Assembly (NCBI GenBank): GCA_964019335.1
Contig: OZ025751.1
Span: 237,279 to 301,278 of the forward strand
DNA length: 64,000 nucleotides
Reading direction: 5' to 3'
Source: Diplonema japonicum
Lineage: Eukaryota; Euglenozoa; Diplonemea; Diplonemida; Diplonemidae
Both the position numbers and the translations under genes were made by a program. This document shows positions 19,104 through 28,963 of the stretch, in pieces. Within the stretch, counting starts at the first letter, position 1, and each line of letters starts with the position of its first letter. The notes beneath the pieces are model-generated. The model was not told the DNA's origin and did no database searches. It saw nothing but the letters and a program-made list of their open reading frames with translations.

Positions 19104-22100
19104 ATGGTGCAAGATTTCCAGCTCTCAACACTGGGCGGGAGGTTCAAGCAGCTGAAGCAGAACATGTCGTCGCAGATGGGGGAGAAGCATGCGGTAAACG
19201 AGAGGACTTACCTGCAGCCCGAGAGGAATACGACGAGCAGGTCAAGCGCTTCAGGGAGGAAGAAAGAGATGACGGTGACAGAGTCAGATGCATGGATTCA
19301 CGCATTGCTGAACACAGATGACATATCAGGCACAGTAGAGGAGATGAAACACCTCCGTGGAATCAGTCCCTCGCGAAAGGGGCCTCCAAAGAGAAAGATG
19401 TCGTACGTCCCTGCGTCTCCTGTGGCAAAGTACGCACAGAGAGAGACCTACTCGCCCCCACCGAGCACAAAACAGTCAACCACGGCAGAGACAGCTTTAG
19501 AAAAAGCTGCCAAGATCATGGAAGACCTACAAGAGTTAACCTCAAACGGGTTCGACACACCAGCACCACCTAAGGGTGTGGTGCTCCCCGCTCCCGTGTC
19601 TACATTGCTCCCTCCTACACCGTCTCCTTCTCATCTTCCACCTAGACCCCACGAGCAGCAAAGAGAACATAGAGAGTTCAGGGAACTTCCGTCTAGTAGT
19701 AGAGAGCCTGCCAGCGACTTCACCCGGCCATCCGTTCGCCCTCAGGAGCCTTCCTTTGAAAGGAAGCCACGAGAAGTCTCTAAAGATATAGCCACTGAAG
19801 ACAAGTGGTTGCACGCAGCACAAAGCCTCAGAGGCCGCTCCATCACAAGAGACCACCCTGAAAGAGCGAGAAGTACATACCGAGATCCTAGCGCACATTT
19901 GGAGCCCCCCGGCCCTGGGGGGAGAAGCCAGTCGACATCACGCTGTCCCTCCCCAAGCACCGACGTGCCTCCCTTGTTCCTGCGTCCCCCCAGTGCTGTG
20001 CCCCCCTCGCCGTTGTGGGGAACACCGCGCTCCGAGGCGGACAAACCTGTATGGGACAAGACTGCGACGGCCAAAGGTGGCAACAACATTGCGGAGTTCC
20101 TTCTTGAAAAACAGAAGGCTCTTGCAGACCAGCAGCAAGCCCTTGCGAGTGAATATGATTACCTGCGCGGTGAGCAGGACAGGCTGGCAGTGCGAGAGGC
20201 CGTGGTAAAGGAGAAGGAATACGAAATACGAAGCCAGCGAAGCGAAAGCCCGAGAGGGATAAGGACTGCAGTGTGGACGACGTCGAATGTGAACGGGCAT
20301 TTGGCGGCCCCTGTTGTGACGGGACCTGGGAGCAGGGGCCCAAGCCCCGTTAGGAGGCACGGCAGCACACGCGGGGGGAAAGCCGAGCTGGTGTCGAGAC
20401 TTGAAGAGCAGCAGAGCGAGCTGAGGGACGCTCTGTCGAGAGAGTACCAAGGCCACGAGACCAACGTGCGGGCTGTGCTGCACAGCGTCGATGCCACAAA
20501 ATCACGAGCCGGAAAAGCAACACCGCCTCTCCCAAACACCATGGTGGACGTGCCAAGAGCTGTTTCTCCTGCAAGATCAGGGTTGGGAATGGGTCCTGGT
20601 GGGTCTGCAACCACAGAGAGAGCCCCAAGACAACAACCACAGAGAGAGCAACAGCAACGGCAGGTGTATCCTCAGGAATCCGCGTGGGGGTCACAGTTTC
20701 CGGAGCAGCTCCCGCATGCAGCCATAACAACGGTGCACAACACAGAGAGGTATGCGCAATTGAAGAGTAAACAAACTTCGAACAGCACACGAACATACAG
20801 TCCTGATGCCATGTCGGGGCAGAGCAAGCCTAGTGCACCGCAAGACGATTGGTTGGACAAGCCTGTTCTGGCACCCGTCAACCCGAGGGATACCACGCAC
20901 AGCTACACAGTCGTGACAGAAGAGAAGACGCACCACGCTGACCATTTCGATGAGCAGCGCCCGACGTCGCCCATGAGGGGATTGTCGCAGCAGCCTCCTG
21001 GAAGGGTGTCCTTCTGGGACGGTGGCGTAAGCAGCGTACCACAGCGTGACCCATCGCCTGTGGGGTCGCCTCTGCGCATTGAGGATAGGTTGTCACCTAG
21101 GAGGAGCATGCCTGACGAGTTCATGATCACTATTATGCTGGATGCAAAGAACGCAGGGAACCTCACCGTGCACGTGAAGCCCAGCGACAGCATGGCTGCG
21201 GTGAAGGCAAAAATACAAGAGCAGCGCCCCTCCATTCTGATAGAGCAGCAACACCTGCTGTACCAGGGGAGGGAGGTCGAAGACTCTCTGAAGGTGTTTG
21301 ATTACGGGATCGTCCACAATGCTGTGCTGCAGCTTCTCATCAACGACAGACAGGAGGATCCGCTGTCGCCTGCAGCAACGCAGACACCGTCGCACACCAT
21401 GGCAGCATCGGTGGCAGACACCATGCCGCAAGAATACTACCCACCACCTTCGAAGGCAGTGAAGATAAAGACACCAATGTCAAGCGTGTTGGAGCTGGTC
21501 ATCACACGTGAAGACAGCGAGGCGGGGACCCTTGACCGTGCGAAGGGCAGGCTGGGCATATCGGGAGACGTTTCCGTCACTCACAATGGCAGGCCGAAAA
21601 GGTTGGTCTTCAGCGATGTGCAGGTCGGCCTCGTGTACACCCTAGAGCCTGTCGCTGTCCCGCCTACTACCCAGTCCACAACCCCTCAGTACACCGAACC
21701 GGCGAGCTCACCCGTCCCGATGTCACCAGATGCTGACGAGGAGCCTCCAAGCAGCATCCCCCAGCCCAATGCCTCTGTGAAGCCTCTGAGAGAGTTGTAT
21801 GACAAAATCGTGAGGGAGAAGGGCAAGGCCACGCGCGGTGATATCGGCCAAGTTGTCAGGAGCCACCCCAGCCCTGCCTCCCTGTTGGACCTCGACGGGC
21901 ACGTCCCCAACGATGTGGAGACACGACGCTCTATCGCCGCGCTGTTCACGATGCAGGACGCGGTCAAGGAGATATCGTGGTCGGAGCTCCTGCGCGAGAT
22001 GATGGCGCACCAGGCGAAGAGCGAGCTGTCGGCGTCATGTTGGGACCGCAACCCATGGCGAGCGGTGTCAAAGGGCACAGCGGTAGAGCCGACAGAGGAT

Positions 22101-22754
22101 GTTCCTATGAAACATAGGTACCTGTTAAACTTAGGAGCAGGTCGTGTTATACAGGTGGGACACACACCAATATCGGCAAGGGCGCCTGCGGAGATTCCTG
22201 TCGCGGAGGTAGTGTTCCGTGGCACAGGTGGGGTGGTCGAGTGGGTGAGGTTGACGAACCTTCGAGTAGTGACGGGCAGTGCAGCACATCAAGCCCCGAG
22301 CCTGCCTGACGAGAATATGTTGCATGACAGAACACCCCACTCCATACCTATGCCCACAACGCCGGGAGGACGGTCCGCGTTCAGTCAACGGCCTGGGAGA
22401 CCGAGTGAAAGGTTGCCACCAACGGCCCCCCCAGCAGGGAGGGGTAGGGGTAGGGGATTGCAGCTTCAATCCCTTCAGAGACCTTCTGGCGGTGGAAGAG
22501 GTGCAGGTGGGCGCGGCACTGGCCCCACACTAGCGTCTCAAATATCTGTACAGCGAAACAGGACTAGGACCCAGCCTCCGCCTGAGTCGCGCATAGAAAC
22601 CACAGCGGGCACCATTGATGTATCTGCCTTGCTTAGAGGGCATCAGTACAATCCAGCTGGTATGGAATGGGGGGAAATAGTGGGGGGGAAACATAATACA
22701 GCACGCTCCGCGTCTCAAACTTCTGTGAGAAGACGGCCCTCTGGAAATAAGTAA
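19104..22754 (+). CDS. large disordered protein with ubiquitin-like domain
   Basis: 1216 residues from the ATG at 19104, just after a CGCCCAG acceptor. The first 600 residues are Pro/Ser/Arg-rich with short coiled-coil pieces (EFLLEKQKALADQQQALASEYDYL, given by its ends EFLLEKQ and ASEYDYL). Residues about 670-755 form a ubiquitin-like beta-grasp: MITIMLDAKNAGNLTVHV, SDSMAAVKAKIQEQRP, QHLLYQGREVEDSLKVFDYG, VLQLLIND. A second, weaker beta-grasp-like stretch follows (VLELVITREDSEAGTLDRAK). Residues about 895-980 are helical and EF-hand-like. The C-terminus has RG repeats (GRGRGRG, GGRGAGGRG) typical of RNA-binding tails. There is no diglycine end, so it is not a conjugated modifier. Function unknown. 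Confidence 0.8.
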   Translation: MVQDFQLSTLGGRFKQLKQNMSSQMGEKHAVNERTYLQPERNTTSRSSASGRKKEMTVTESDAWIHALLNTDDISGTVEEMKHLRGISPSRKGPPKRKMSYVPASPVAKYAQRETYSPPPSTKQSTTAETALEKAAKIMEDLQELTSNGFDTPAPPKGVVLPAPVSTLLPPTPSPSHLPPRPHEQQREHREFRELPSSSREPASDFTRPSVRPQEPSFERKPREVSKDIATEDKWLHAAQSLRGRSITRDHPERARSTYRDPSAHLEPPGPGGRSQSTSRCPSPSTDVPPLFLRPPSAVPPSPLWGTPRSEADKPVWDKTATAKGGNNIAEFLLEKQKALADQQQALASEYDYLRGEQDRLAVREAVVKEKEYEIRSQRSESPRGIRTAVWTTSNVNGHLAAPVVTGPGSRGPSPVRRHGSTRGGKAELVSRLEEQQSELRDALSREYQGHETNVRAVLHSVDATKSRAGKATPPLPNTMVDVPRAVSPARSGLGMGPGGSATTERAPRQQPQREQQQRQVYPQESAWGSQFPEQLPHAAITTVHNTERYAQLKSKQTSNSTRTYSPDAMSGQSKPSAPQDDWLDKPVLAPVNPRDTTHSYTVVTEEKTHHADHFDEQRPTSPMRGLSQQPPGRVSFWDGGVSSVPQRDPSPVGSPLRIEDRLSPRRSMPDEFMITIMLDAKNAGNLTVHVKPSDSMAAVKAKIQEQRPSILIEQQHLLYQGREVEDSLKVFDYGIVHNAVLQLLINDRQEDPLSPAATQTPSHTMAASVADTMPQEYYPPPSKAVKIKTPMSSVLELVITREDSEAGTLDRAKGRLGISGDVSVTHNGRPKRLVFSDVQVGLVYTLEPVAVPPTTQSTTPQYTEPASSPVPMSPDADEEPPSSIPQPNASVKPLRELYDKIVREKGKATRGDIGQVVRSHPSPASLLDLDGHVPNDVETRRSIAALFTMQDAVKEISWSELLREMMAHQAKSELSASCWDRNPWRAVSKGTAVEPTEDVPMKHRYLLNLGAGRVIQVGHTPISARAPAEIPVAEVVFRGTGGVVEWVRLTNLRVVTGSAAHQAPSLPDENMLHDRTPHSIPMPTTPGGRSAFSQRPGRPSERLPPTAPPAGRGRGRGLQLQSLQRPSGGGRGAGGRGTGPTLASQISVQRNRTRTQPPPESRIETTAGTIDVSALLRGHQYNPAGMEWGEIVGGKHNTARSASQTSVRRRPSGNK

Positions 22755-23666
22755 ATAAAAATTTATAGGGAGGGGAGGTTTTTCTTCTTCCCCCCCTCAC
22801 TTTCTAGTTCTCTTTTTTTTTTTTTCTTATTGTAGATTTAAATAGGCATGATGGTCTTCTTCGTTTCTTTTCTTTCTTTCTTTCTTTTTCCCACCCCCCT
22901 TCTTCATGTGTGTAATCACTTATTTCTTTTATTGTTTTCTCTGAGAAAGAAAGAAGGAAAAAAAAAGTGATGCGTGTTGTGCAGGAAAAAAAAAAGAAAC
23001 TGTACAAAAAAAAAAAAAAAAAAAAAAAAAAACGAATGAAGAATTAGGTATCCCCTTCCCCCCGCAAATGAGGACCCAGAGCAATGTTTCCTTATTCCTC
23101 GTTGGCATGGGGGGGGAAAAAAAAACCTGTGAAAAAAAAATTCAAATAGAGTTTAAACCCCCTCCGGACATATTTTGAACTTGCCCGCCTTACCCTTAGT
23201 CTCCCACTGTGTGACCAGGACAAGTCTACCCAAGGACCTACTCCCTGCCATTGAGAAGGTGGTGCAGAAGCAGGGAAAGTCCTAGGCTGCACAGGGCAAG
23301 AGTAATGAGAAGTTGGCCTGTAGCATTAATTGACAGGATTCCCAACTTTTTATACCGGCCGGGGGAGGGGGGGAATAATGAAAAAAAGGAATTATTTTTC
23401 TTTAAAAAAAAGAAGTACAGTCCCAACATGCACCCCCCCCCCCCCCCCCCCCCACCCACCTGTTAGATTTGTTCCCTTCCCCTCCCTATTTTCCCCCTCT
23501 CCCCCTTGCACCTTCAAAATTAATATCTGGTGGACAAACAAATGTACCTTCCCCATGTCTGTCCACACCCTCCTTGTCAGTATATCACCCCTCCCCCTCC
23601 CCCTTTCTATTCTTAATACTATTATTTCGAAGCTTAAAATTGCAGAAGGGGGGATGCAAAGACGGG
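22755..23666. other. spacer with a 200-base complex island
   Basis: Homopolymer-rich except for about 23040-23345. That island includes a short frame read from an AG at 23199 or nearby, ending at a TAG near 23285, which gives a protein-like tail (LPKDLLPAIEKVVQKQGKS). It could be the last exon of a small gene, with a possible ATG at 23068, but I could not find a phase-consistent intron. A 30-base C-run lies at about 23431-23452. An AG at 23650 precedes the next start. Confidence 0.35.
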
Positions 23667-25358
23667 ATGCGTCGTACCGCGCTGATGCAGGTGATGGTGG
23701 TGGTGATGGTGGTTCTGGTCTGCTTGAGATGGGCAGCAACACCAGCAAGCGGGCATAAACAAAAGGAAAAGAGACCTGCGCTACGGTATAAAGAAGGCAC
23801 CCGAGTGAAGGTACAAACAAGAACTTTCAGAGCAGACAGCCGTGTTGTGCGAAATGAAATTCACGAAGAGATGAAAGGGGAAACCGGGGTAATAGTCACA
23901 GTAGACATTAATGACAGGACTTATTTGGTGGAGACAGAAGAAGCTCTTGGCTGGTTTATAGAGGAAGACCTAGGTCCTGCGCCTCATGTGGAGAGTCACG
24001 TTGCAGTGCTGACCACGCCCTCTCCTACACCGCGAGCTGCGAAAATAACTGCTGCCCCCTCACCACTGTCCCTCTCCTCGTGTGCACATCGCTGCCAAGC
24101 TGCCCTCCTCATTGCTCACACCTCACATTGGGTTTCCTGTCCCACGGTGAACGACACCCTCCCCCCTGCCCACCCCGAACGTCTCCTTACTATCACCTAT
24201 GACGCTGCTTACCCCGCAAACCCTTACACTATCAAGGGCAGGTTGGGGACCTACCTCGCAATCGGCATGGACAACAAGGTCTCCATGGACAGGCCCGTCG
24301 CAAAGTCGTTCGAGCATTTCGGTGTGCGGGAGAAGGACGGCAACATACAGCTCTTCACAGAATGCAGCGCGCAGATATGCGGAAAGAAGGTCAGAAAATG
24401 GCTGAAATACGACAAGGAAGCGAAAAGGCTTGTGGGCAGTGACGAGCACAGCGCAAGCTGGTTCACACTGAAGGTGCCATGCTCCGACAGTTCTGGTGAA
24501 GAAGATCATGTTGAAAGCGGTGAGGTCAGCATGTTGCTCTTCACGACGATCAAGCCAGTGGCACGATGGGACGAAGTGTACCGTGCGACACTGGAAAGGT
24601 CCCTCGCAGCGTGGTCGAGGATACAGGGCGTGGGGGTGGCCATTCTGTCCGAGGACAGCAAGACACGACGCGCGGTGCGCGACCTTACTGACACAGAAAC
24701 AACCATAGTGACCGACGGGAGCATCGACATCAACCAAGACTTCAAAACCCCCACCTACAGCTCCATCTTCCACCGTGGCCAAGCCCTCGCACTAAAGCAC
24801 GGGAAGGACCTTGCTATGTACTGCAACGGAGACATCCTGTTCACATCGACTGTGATGCACACGGTCGCTGTCGTGCACACATGGATGAAGCGTGAGGGGA
24901 GGCAGTACATGATGGTAGGGAGGAGGTTCAACAAGGTACTGGGGGACGAACAGCTTCCCGGTGAAGGATGGGAAGAATACATTGAAGCGATGAAGGGCCA
25001 ACAGTGGCAAGAAGACGCCATTGACTACTTCATCTTCAGCAAGAATCTGTACAACTGGCAGACCATCCCCCCTATGGTCATAGGCGGCACTGCTTTCGAC
25101 AATTGGATCCTCCAGAAAGCCCTTGACGACCCTAAGGTAACAGTCGTGGACGGGACCCTGACCATTACTGCTGTTCACCAGTCCACCTCAACAGAGACTC
25201 TTTACAGCTCTCATAAGAACCCCCAGTCGGAATACAACCACAAGCTGGGGGAACAAGCAGGCGGTTGGGCACGAGGAAAGGTCACCCTAGCACCCCTCAT
25301 CACAGCCTACCTGAATGGCAAGGTCGTGCTTTATGAGCGCGGCACTGCTACAACATGA
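23667..25358 (+). CDS. secretory-pathway glycosyltransferase-like protein
   Basis: 563 residues from the ATG at 23667, which follows an acceptor-like TTGCAG. The upstream open frame is homopolymer. The N-terminus (MRRTALMQVMVVVMVVLVCLRW) is a signal peptide or signal anchor. Residues about 40-95 look like a small beta domain. The C-terminal half, from about residue 285, resembles an uncharacterised nucleotide-diphospho-sugar transferase family: MYCNGDILFTSTVMHTV with a DxD-like acidic site, MMVGRRFNKVL, DAIDYFIFSKNLYNWQTIPP, and VIGGTAFDNWILQKAL. A Golgi or ER enzyme is likely. The sugar and the acceptor are unknown. Confidence 0.65.
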   Translation: MRRTALMQVMVVVMVVLVCLRWAATPASGHKQKEKRPALRYKEGTRVKVQTRTFRADSRVVRNEIHEEMKGETGVIVTVDINDRTYLVETEEALGWFIEEDLGPAPHVESHVAVLTTPSPTPRAAKITAAPSPLSLSSCAHRCQAALLIAHTSHWVSCPTVNDTLPPAHPERLLTITYDAAYPANPYTIKGRLGTYLAIGMDNKVSMDRPVAKSFEHFGVREKDGNIQLFTECSAQICGKKVRKWLKYDKEAKRLVGSDEHSASWFTLKVPCSDSSGEEDHVESGEVSMLLFTTIKPVARWDEVYRATLERSLAAWSRIQGVGVAILSEDSKTRRAVRDLTDTETTIVTDGSIDINQDFKTPTYSSIFHRGQALALKHGKDLAMYCNGDILFTSTVMHTVAVVHTWMKREGRQYMMVGRRFNKVLGDEQLPGEGWEEYIEAMKGQQWQEDAIDYFIFSKNLYNWQTIPPMVIGGTAFDNWILQKALDDPKVTVVDGTLTITAVHQSTSTETLYSSHKNPQSEYNHKLGEQAGGWARGKVTLAPLITAYLNGKVVLYERGTATT

Positions 25359-25488
25359 TGAGGAACTTAATTTTTTTTTTTTTTTGTTCTAAAGATTTTC
25401 TTGGAAGAAACAAAAAAAAAAAAAAAAAAAATTGGTTATCACGAAAGGAAAGGGTTTTACAAAAAAAAAAAAGGAGAAGAAAAAAAAG

Positions 25489-25584
25489 ATGGCGGGTAGA
25501 CTGGGCAAGTTACCGAGGAAGAACATTTTGATTTTCGCCGGCTTTTCGCTTTTGCTCGCCTTGGGTGATGGGAGGATCAAATAA
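25489..25584 (+). CDS. 31-residue single-membrane-span peptide (candidate)
   Basis: A short frame begins at an ATG that follows an A-tract, the usual start context in this window. It has a basic N-terminus (MAGRLGKLPRKN) and then a hydrophobic stretch (ILIFAGFSLLLALGD). The base composition is gene-like in the middle of a homopolymer spacer. It could be a small mitochondrial or ER membrane subunit, or the first exon of something longer. No family is assigned. Confidence 0.4.
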   Translation: MAGRLGKLPRKNILIFAGFSLLLALGDGRIK

Positions 25585-25712
25585 AATAATATTTAAAAAA
25601 ACAAATTAGTATTTAGAAGAAAATAACGGTGCGGAAGGGGTGTGTGTTCTATATATTTTACCCCCTCTTTCAAAAACAAAAATAGCGTACCTCACCACAG
25701 GGCACACATGCG

Positions 25713-27140
25713 ATGCTATGGCAACTGCTGACGGCGTGCCTAGCGGCTAATGTGACCTACCATGACTTTCTACTTAACGCGGGACGCAAGGAATACGCAG
25801 TCCCAGCAAGGGAGTGTGTGTCATTCAAGGTGGACCTGCCGAGAGAGCACACACTGCAGCTGACCTTCGATGTGGACTTCAAGGCACAGCTAATGACCAC
25901 GGAGAACAGCAGGCAGTATGACGCCTCCGGCGTGATGGAGTGCTGGCTGTCGCCGAGAAACCTCGACTACCGTGGGACGCCCTGCCTCGGGTGCAGCGTG
26001 CTGACTCCAAACGAAACGCTGGAGCGGCAGTGCGTGTCCAACGCTGATTCTCATGAAATGTTTCTCGAGGTGTACAACCCCAGCGAGCTGGGAGGGGTCT
26101 TTGCTTACCAAGATGCCCTGACACATGTCAGCACACTATCTCACGAGTGCGACCCTCTGGGCATCGTGGACAGCGATAAGTGCGGCAACGCAAATGTCCC
26201 CACATGTAATACTCTCGGCGATGGTACAGGCGGGGTCGTCGTGGGCCGCAAGTCCGCATCCTCATGCACGTGCTTCTGCGTGGGTGACTGGACGGGCCCC
26301 GACTGCACGGTCCCTCCACCGTGCTCCACCATTTCCATGGCCGACGGTTGCAACGGCGGTGCGTGCAAGAACCTCGCCCCTGCGTATGTGGGAGCCGTTG
26401 TTTTCAAGAACGAATCGTTCGGCACACAAGGTTCAAGCTCCGCACTCAACACAAGCGCGATGGAAGGACTGCTGAACCCATTAACGAAGGCACCGCTTCC
26501 GGAGCAAGTGTGCGCTGACGATTACGTTGTGGATGGAACGGTGAAGCTGCAGTGCAAAGTGACAGGAGCACTAGGGGCGAGGAGCACACTTCTTGGCGAA
26601 TTGTGCAAACCTGTCACAGATGACTGCTCCTTTGGCAGGTGCGGAACGGGACAGTCATGCTCAGACGCAGATGGGAACAAGAACAACAAGTTCACCTGCA
26701 CCTGCAACTCACCTTATGAAGGGTCTGCTGATAACGGTGCTGCAACGTGTGTGCTGACCACCCCTTCACCGCCGGACGACACTCCGAACAGGCTGTGGCT
26801 GGGCTTCCTTGTGGGTTTTGCGTCTATCTCGTGTATATGTATATTGGTGCTAATAGGTATTCATTTATATTTCGAGCGGCAACGGAAGGCGTTGACCGCC
26901 CTTAGTTCGATTCCCCAAAGTCTCCCTCCTGCGGAGGCTCAAGTTCCCTTGCTTTCTGCTTCACCGTTGGTTGCTCCCGTGGACGCCACCCCTGCGCCTG
27001 TTGTTGAGAAGGAGAAGGAGCCAGATCCTGTTCCTCCTGCTCCCCCTCCCCCACCGCAGGGGGTTCAGGAGTTGCAAATTGAAAAACCCCCGAAAGAACA
27101 AAAGGAGGAGCCTGCGTGGCTTTGGGAATCTAGGAAGTGA
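25713..27140 (+). CDS. type I membrane protein with EGF-like modules
   Basis: 475 residues. The N-terminus MLWQLLTACLAANVT is a short signal peptide. The ectodomain (about residues 15-350) is cysteine-rich and has several NxT/NxS sites. Its EGF-like stretches are CTCFCVGDWTGPDCTVPPPC and CSFGRCGTGQSC...CTCNSPYEG. A single membrane span lies at about residues 365-388 (LGFLVGFASISCICILVLIG). The roughly 85-residue cytoplasmic tail is Pro- and Glu/Lys-rich. It looks like a surface receptor or adhesion molecule, but no specific family is recognised. The acceptor-like CACCACAG lies just before the start. Confidence 0.75.
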   Translation: MLWQLLTACLAANVTYHDFLLNAGRKEYAVPARECVSFKVDLPREHTLQLTFDVDFKAQLMTTENSRQYDASGVMECWLSPRNLDYRGTPCLGCSVLTPNETLERQCVSNADSHEMFLEVYNPSELGGVFAYQDALTHVSTLSHECDPLGIVDSDKCGNANVPTCNTLGDGTGGVVVGRKSASSCTCFCVGDWTGPDCTVPPPCSTISMADGCNGGACKNLAPAYVGAVVFKNESFGTQGSSSALNTSAMEGLLNPLTKAPLPEQVCADDYVVDGTVKLQCKVTGALGARSTLLGELCKPVTDDCSFGRCGTGQSCSDADGNKNNKFTCTCNSPYEGSADNGAATCVLTTPSPPDDTPNRLWLGFLVGFASISCICILVLIGIHLYFERQRKALTALSSIPQSLPPAEAQVPLLSASPLVAPVDATPAPVVEKEKEPDPVPPAPPPPPQGVQELQIEKPPKEQKEEPAWLWESRK

Positions 27141-28048
27141 TGTTAAAGAGGGGGAGAGAGAGAAAAAAAAATTTTTTTTTTGAAATAGTAGTACTGACAA
27201 CTTAACAAACGGAACGGTTTTCCCCCCTCTTTTTTTTTTTGAATTATTGTTTCTATATCCCCATTTTTTTTTTTTATTTTTTTTTTCATTTCGGCAAACA
27301 TTTGTTTCACCCTTCTTTTTTTTTTCTTTTTTTTTTCTATGTTTACCCACCCCATCCCATTAGTTCTGTTCTTTTAGTAATGACTTCATATCTCTGAAAT
27401 GTTCCCAAGCTATCTCCCCCCCCCCCTTTTTTTAATCTTGGGCGATTTCCTTGTAGTTCAAAAGTTGCAATGCAATCGTTCCCATTGTATTTTCGGCAAA
27501 TAGAACCCCCGATCATTCCTTACACACCAAGTTTGGATTAACTTTAGAGATATGAGGGTGTATTTTTTTTCTTTTTTTTTTTTCTCTTTTTTTGTGGTGT
27601 ATCGTTACAGTTTTTACCCCCCCCCCCCATTTTTGTGATTTTTTATTGTGGAGCGAACAAAAAAGAAATATAAAATGAAGGTGCGAAAAAAAGAAGAAGA
27701 AAAATATAAGCTTTTTTGTATGCGAAAAAGTCTATACGGGGGGAGGGTTTTTTTTTTCTTCTTTTTTTTCCTCCCCCCTCTTTTTCAAAAAAAAAAAAAA
27801 CGTAATTTTTTTTTGAATATTAGAGAGGGGAGGAGAAGAAAAAAAATATTTTTTTATAAAAAAAAGAAAAACCAAACCCCGCGTTACGATACGACGAGCA
27901 TCGTTATAAAAAAAAAAAATCTCTGCAATTTTTTTTTCTCGTTTGTTTTTTTTAAAATTTTTTTTGTTCTTCACTCCCCCTTTTAAAAAAAAAATTAAAA
28001 AAAAAAAAGGTAGACAACAACAACAACAACAACAAAAAAAAAAAAAGA
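27141..28048. other. spacer, homopolymers with a complex island
   Basis: A/T/C runs flank a non-repetitive stretch at about 27345-27570. That stretch has no long frame and no RNA gene I can identify. An A-rich tract of over 100 bases with a (CAA)n run leads into the next ATG. Confidence 0.5.
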
Positions 28049-28963
28049 ATGACGGAGAAACTCGCGACAGACCGCAGAGCGGGTCTATGGGCAAGCTGCA
28101 GGGAACTAGATCTAGAAGGCCAGATCAACGCAACCCCAGCAACAGCTGTAATCAGCATCATGGCCGTTGTAACTCTGATAACAAGCATAGTTTTGAACGA
28201 CCACGTGCTCTGGACTGTGGACCACAGGGCCGTCTTTGTGATCGGCAGCTACGTGATCTTCAGCTCTTACTACATGATCTATTATTTCCTGGAGAAGTAC
28301 AGCTCGTCGTTTAGAGGGATTTCTCCGGAAAAGCGATTCTACACCATTTCTAATTTAATCAAATCGGGGATGCTTGCTGCTATCACACCCTTTTCTATCC
28401 AGGGCCTTTACAACATCATCTACCTGGACCTGTGGGAAACCATTAAAATCCGAAATCTCGGGTGTCTTTATGCCATTCCGGATTTTGTGTCCTTGCTTAT
28501 AGTGAGGAAGATGCAATGGACGACAATTTTCCACCATATATGTGTCTGTGCCTTCAACTATGCAAATGTGAGTAATGATTACAGCGAGGACAACGTTTGC
28601 AGGATGATCGTGGTTTATGCAATTTTCTCTATTTTCGCGTATAGTGTGAATATGTTGCTGGCGTCGAGGTTTCTTGGGTTTGGGAAAAAGATAAGAAAGC
28701 TTCTTTCCGGGTGTGCCTTGGTGGTTTACGTCAGCTGCTGTGCAATTAACTGGTCTTGGCAGGTCTACTACTGGCAGCATCTCTGGAGGAAGGACCCGCA
28801 CTGGTCCCTCATCGCTTATGCCAGCGCCATCGTTCCCGTGGTTTACGATGATCTCTACCTTAACAGATGGCTGCTGTTCAATTTCAACAGATTATCTGCT
28901 GAGATAAAAAACGGCAGCCAGCCTAACAGCCCGTCTCAGCAGGCTGCTAAAAAAACTGATTGA
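28049..28963 (+). CDS. TLC-domain multipass membrane protein
   Basis: 304 residues, single exon. It has about seven hydrophobic segments: AVISIMAVVTLITSIVL, VFVIGSYVIFSSYYMIYYFL, MLAAITPFSIQGLYNII, the region around IPDFVSLLIVRKMQWTTIFHHI, MIVVYAIFSIFAYSVNMLL, CALVVYVSCCAINWSW, and LIAYASAIVPVVYD. The FYTISNLIKSG stretch and the IFHHI histidine pair are typical of TRAM-LAG-CLN8 (TLC) proteins of the TMEM56/TLCD type. These act in lipid handling at the ER or plasma membrane. The ceramide-synthase Lag motif (paired His plus acidic run) is not complete, so it is probably not a ceramide synthase. Confidence 0.7.
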   Translation: MTEKLATDRRAGLWASCRELDLEGQINATPATAVISIMAVVTLITSIVLNDHVLWTVDHRAVFVIGSYVIFSSYYMIYYFLEKYSSSFRGISPEKRFYTISNLIKSGMLAAITPFSIQGLYNIIYLDLWETIKIRNLGCLYAIPDFVSLLIVRKMQWTTIFHHICVCAFNYANVSNDYSEDNVCRMIVVYAIFSIFAYSVNMLLASRFLGFGKKIRKLLSGCALVVYVSCCAINWSWQVYYWQHLWRKDPHWSLIAYASAIVPVVYDDLYLNRWLLFNFNRLSAEIKNGSQPNSPSQQAAKKTD

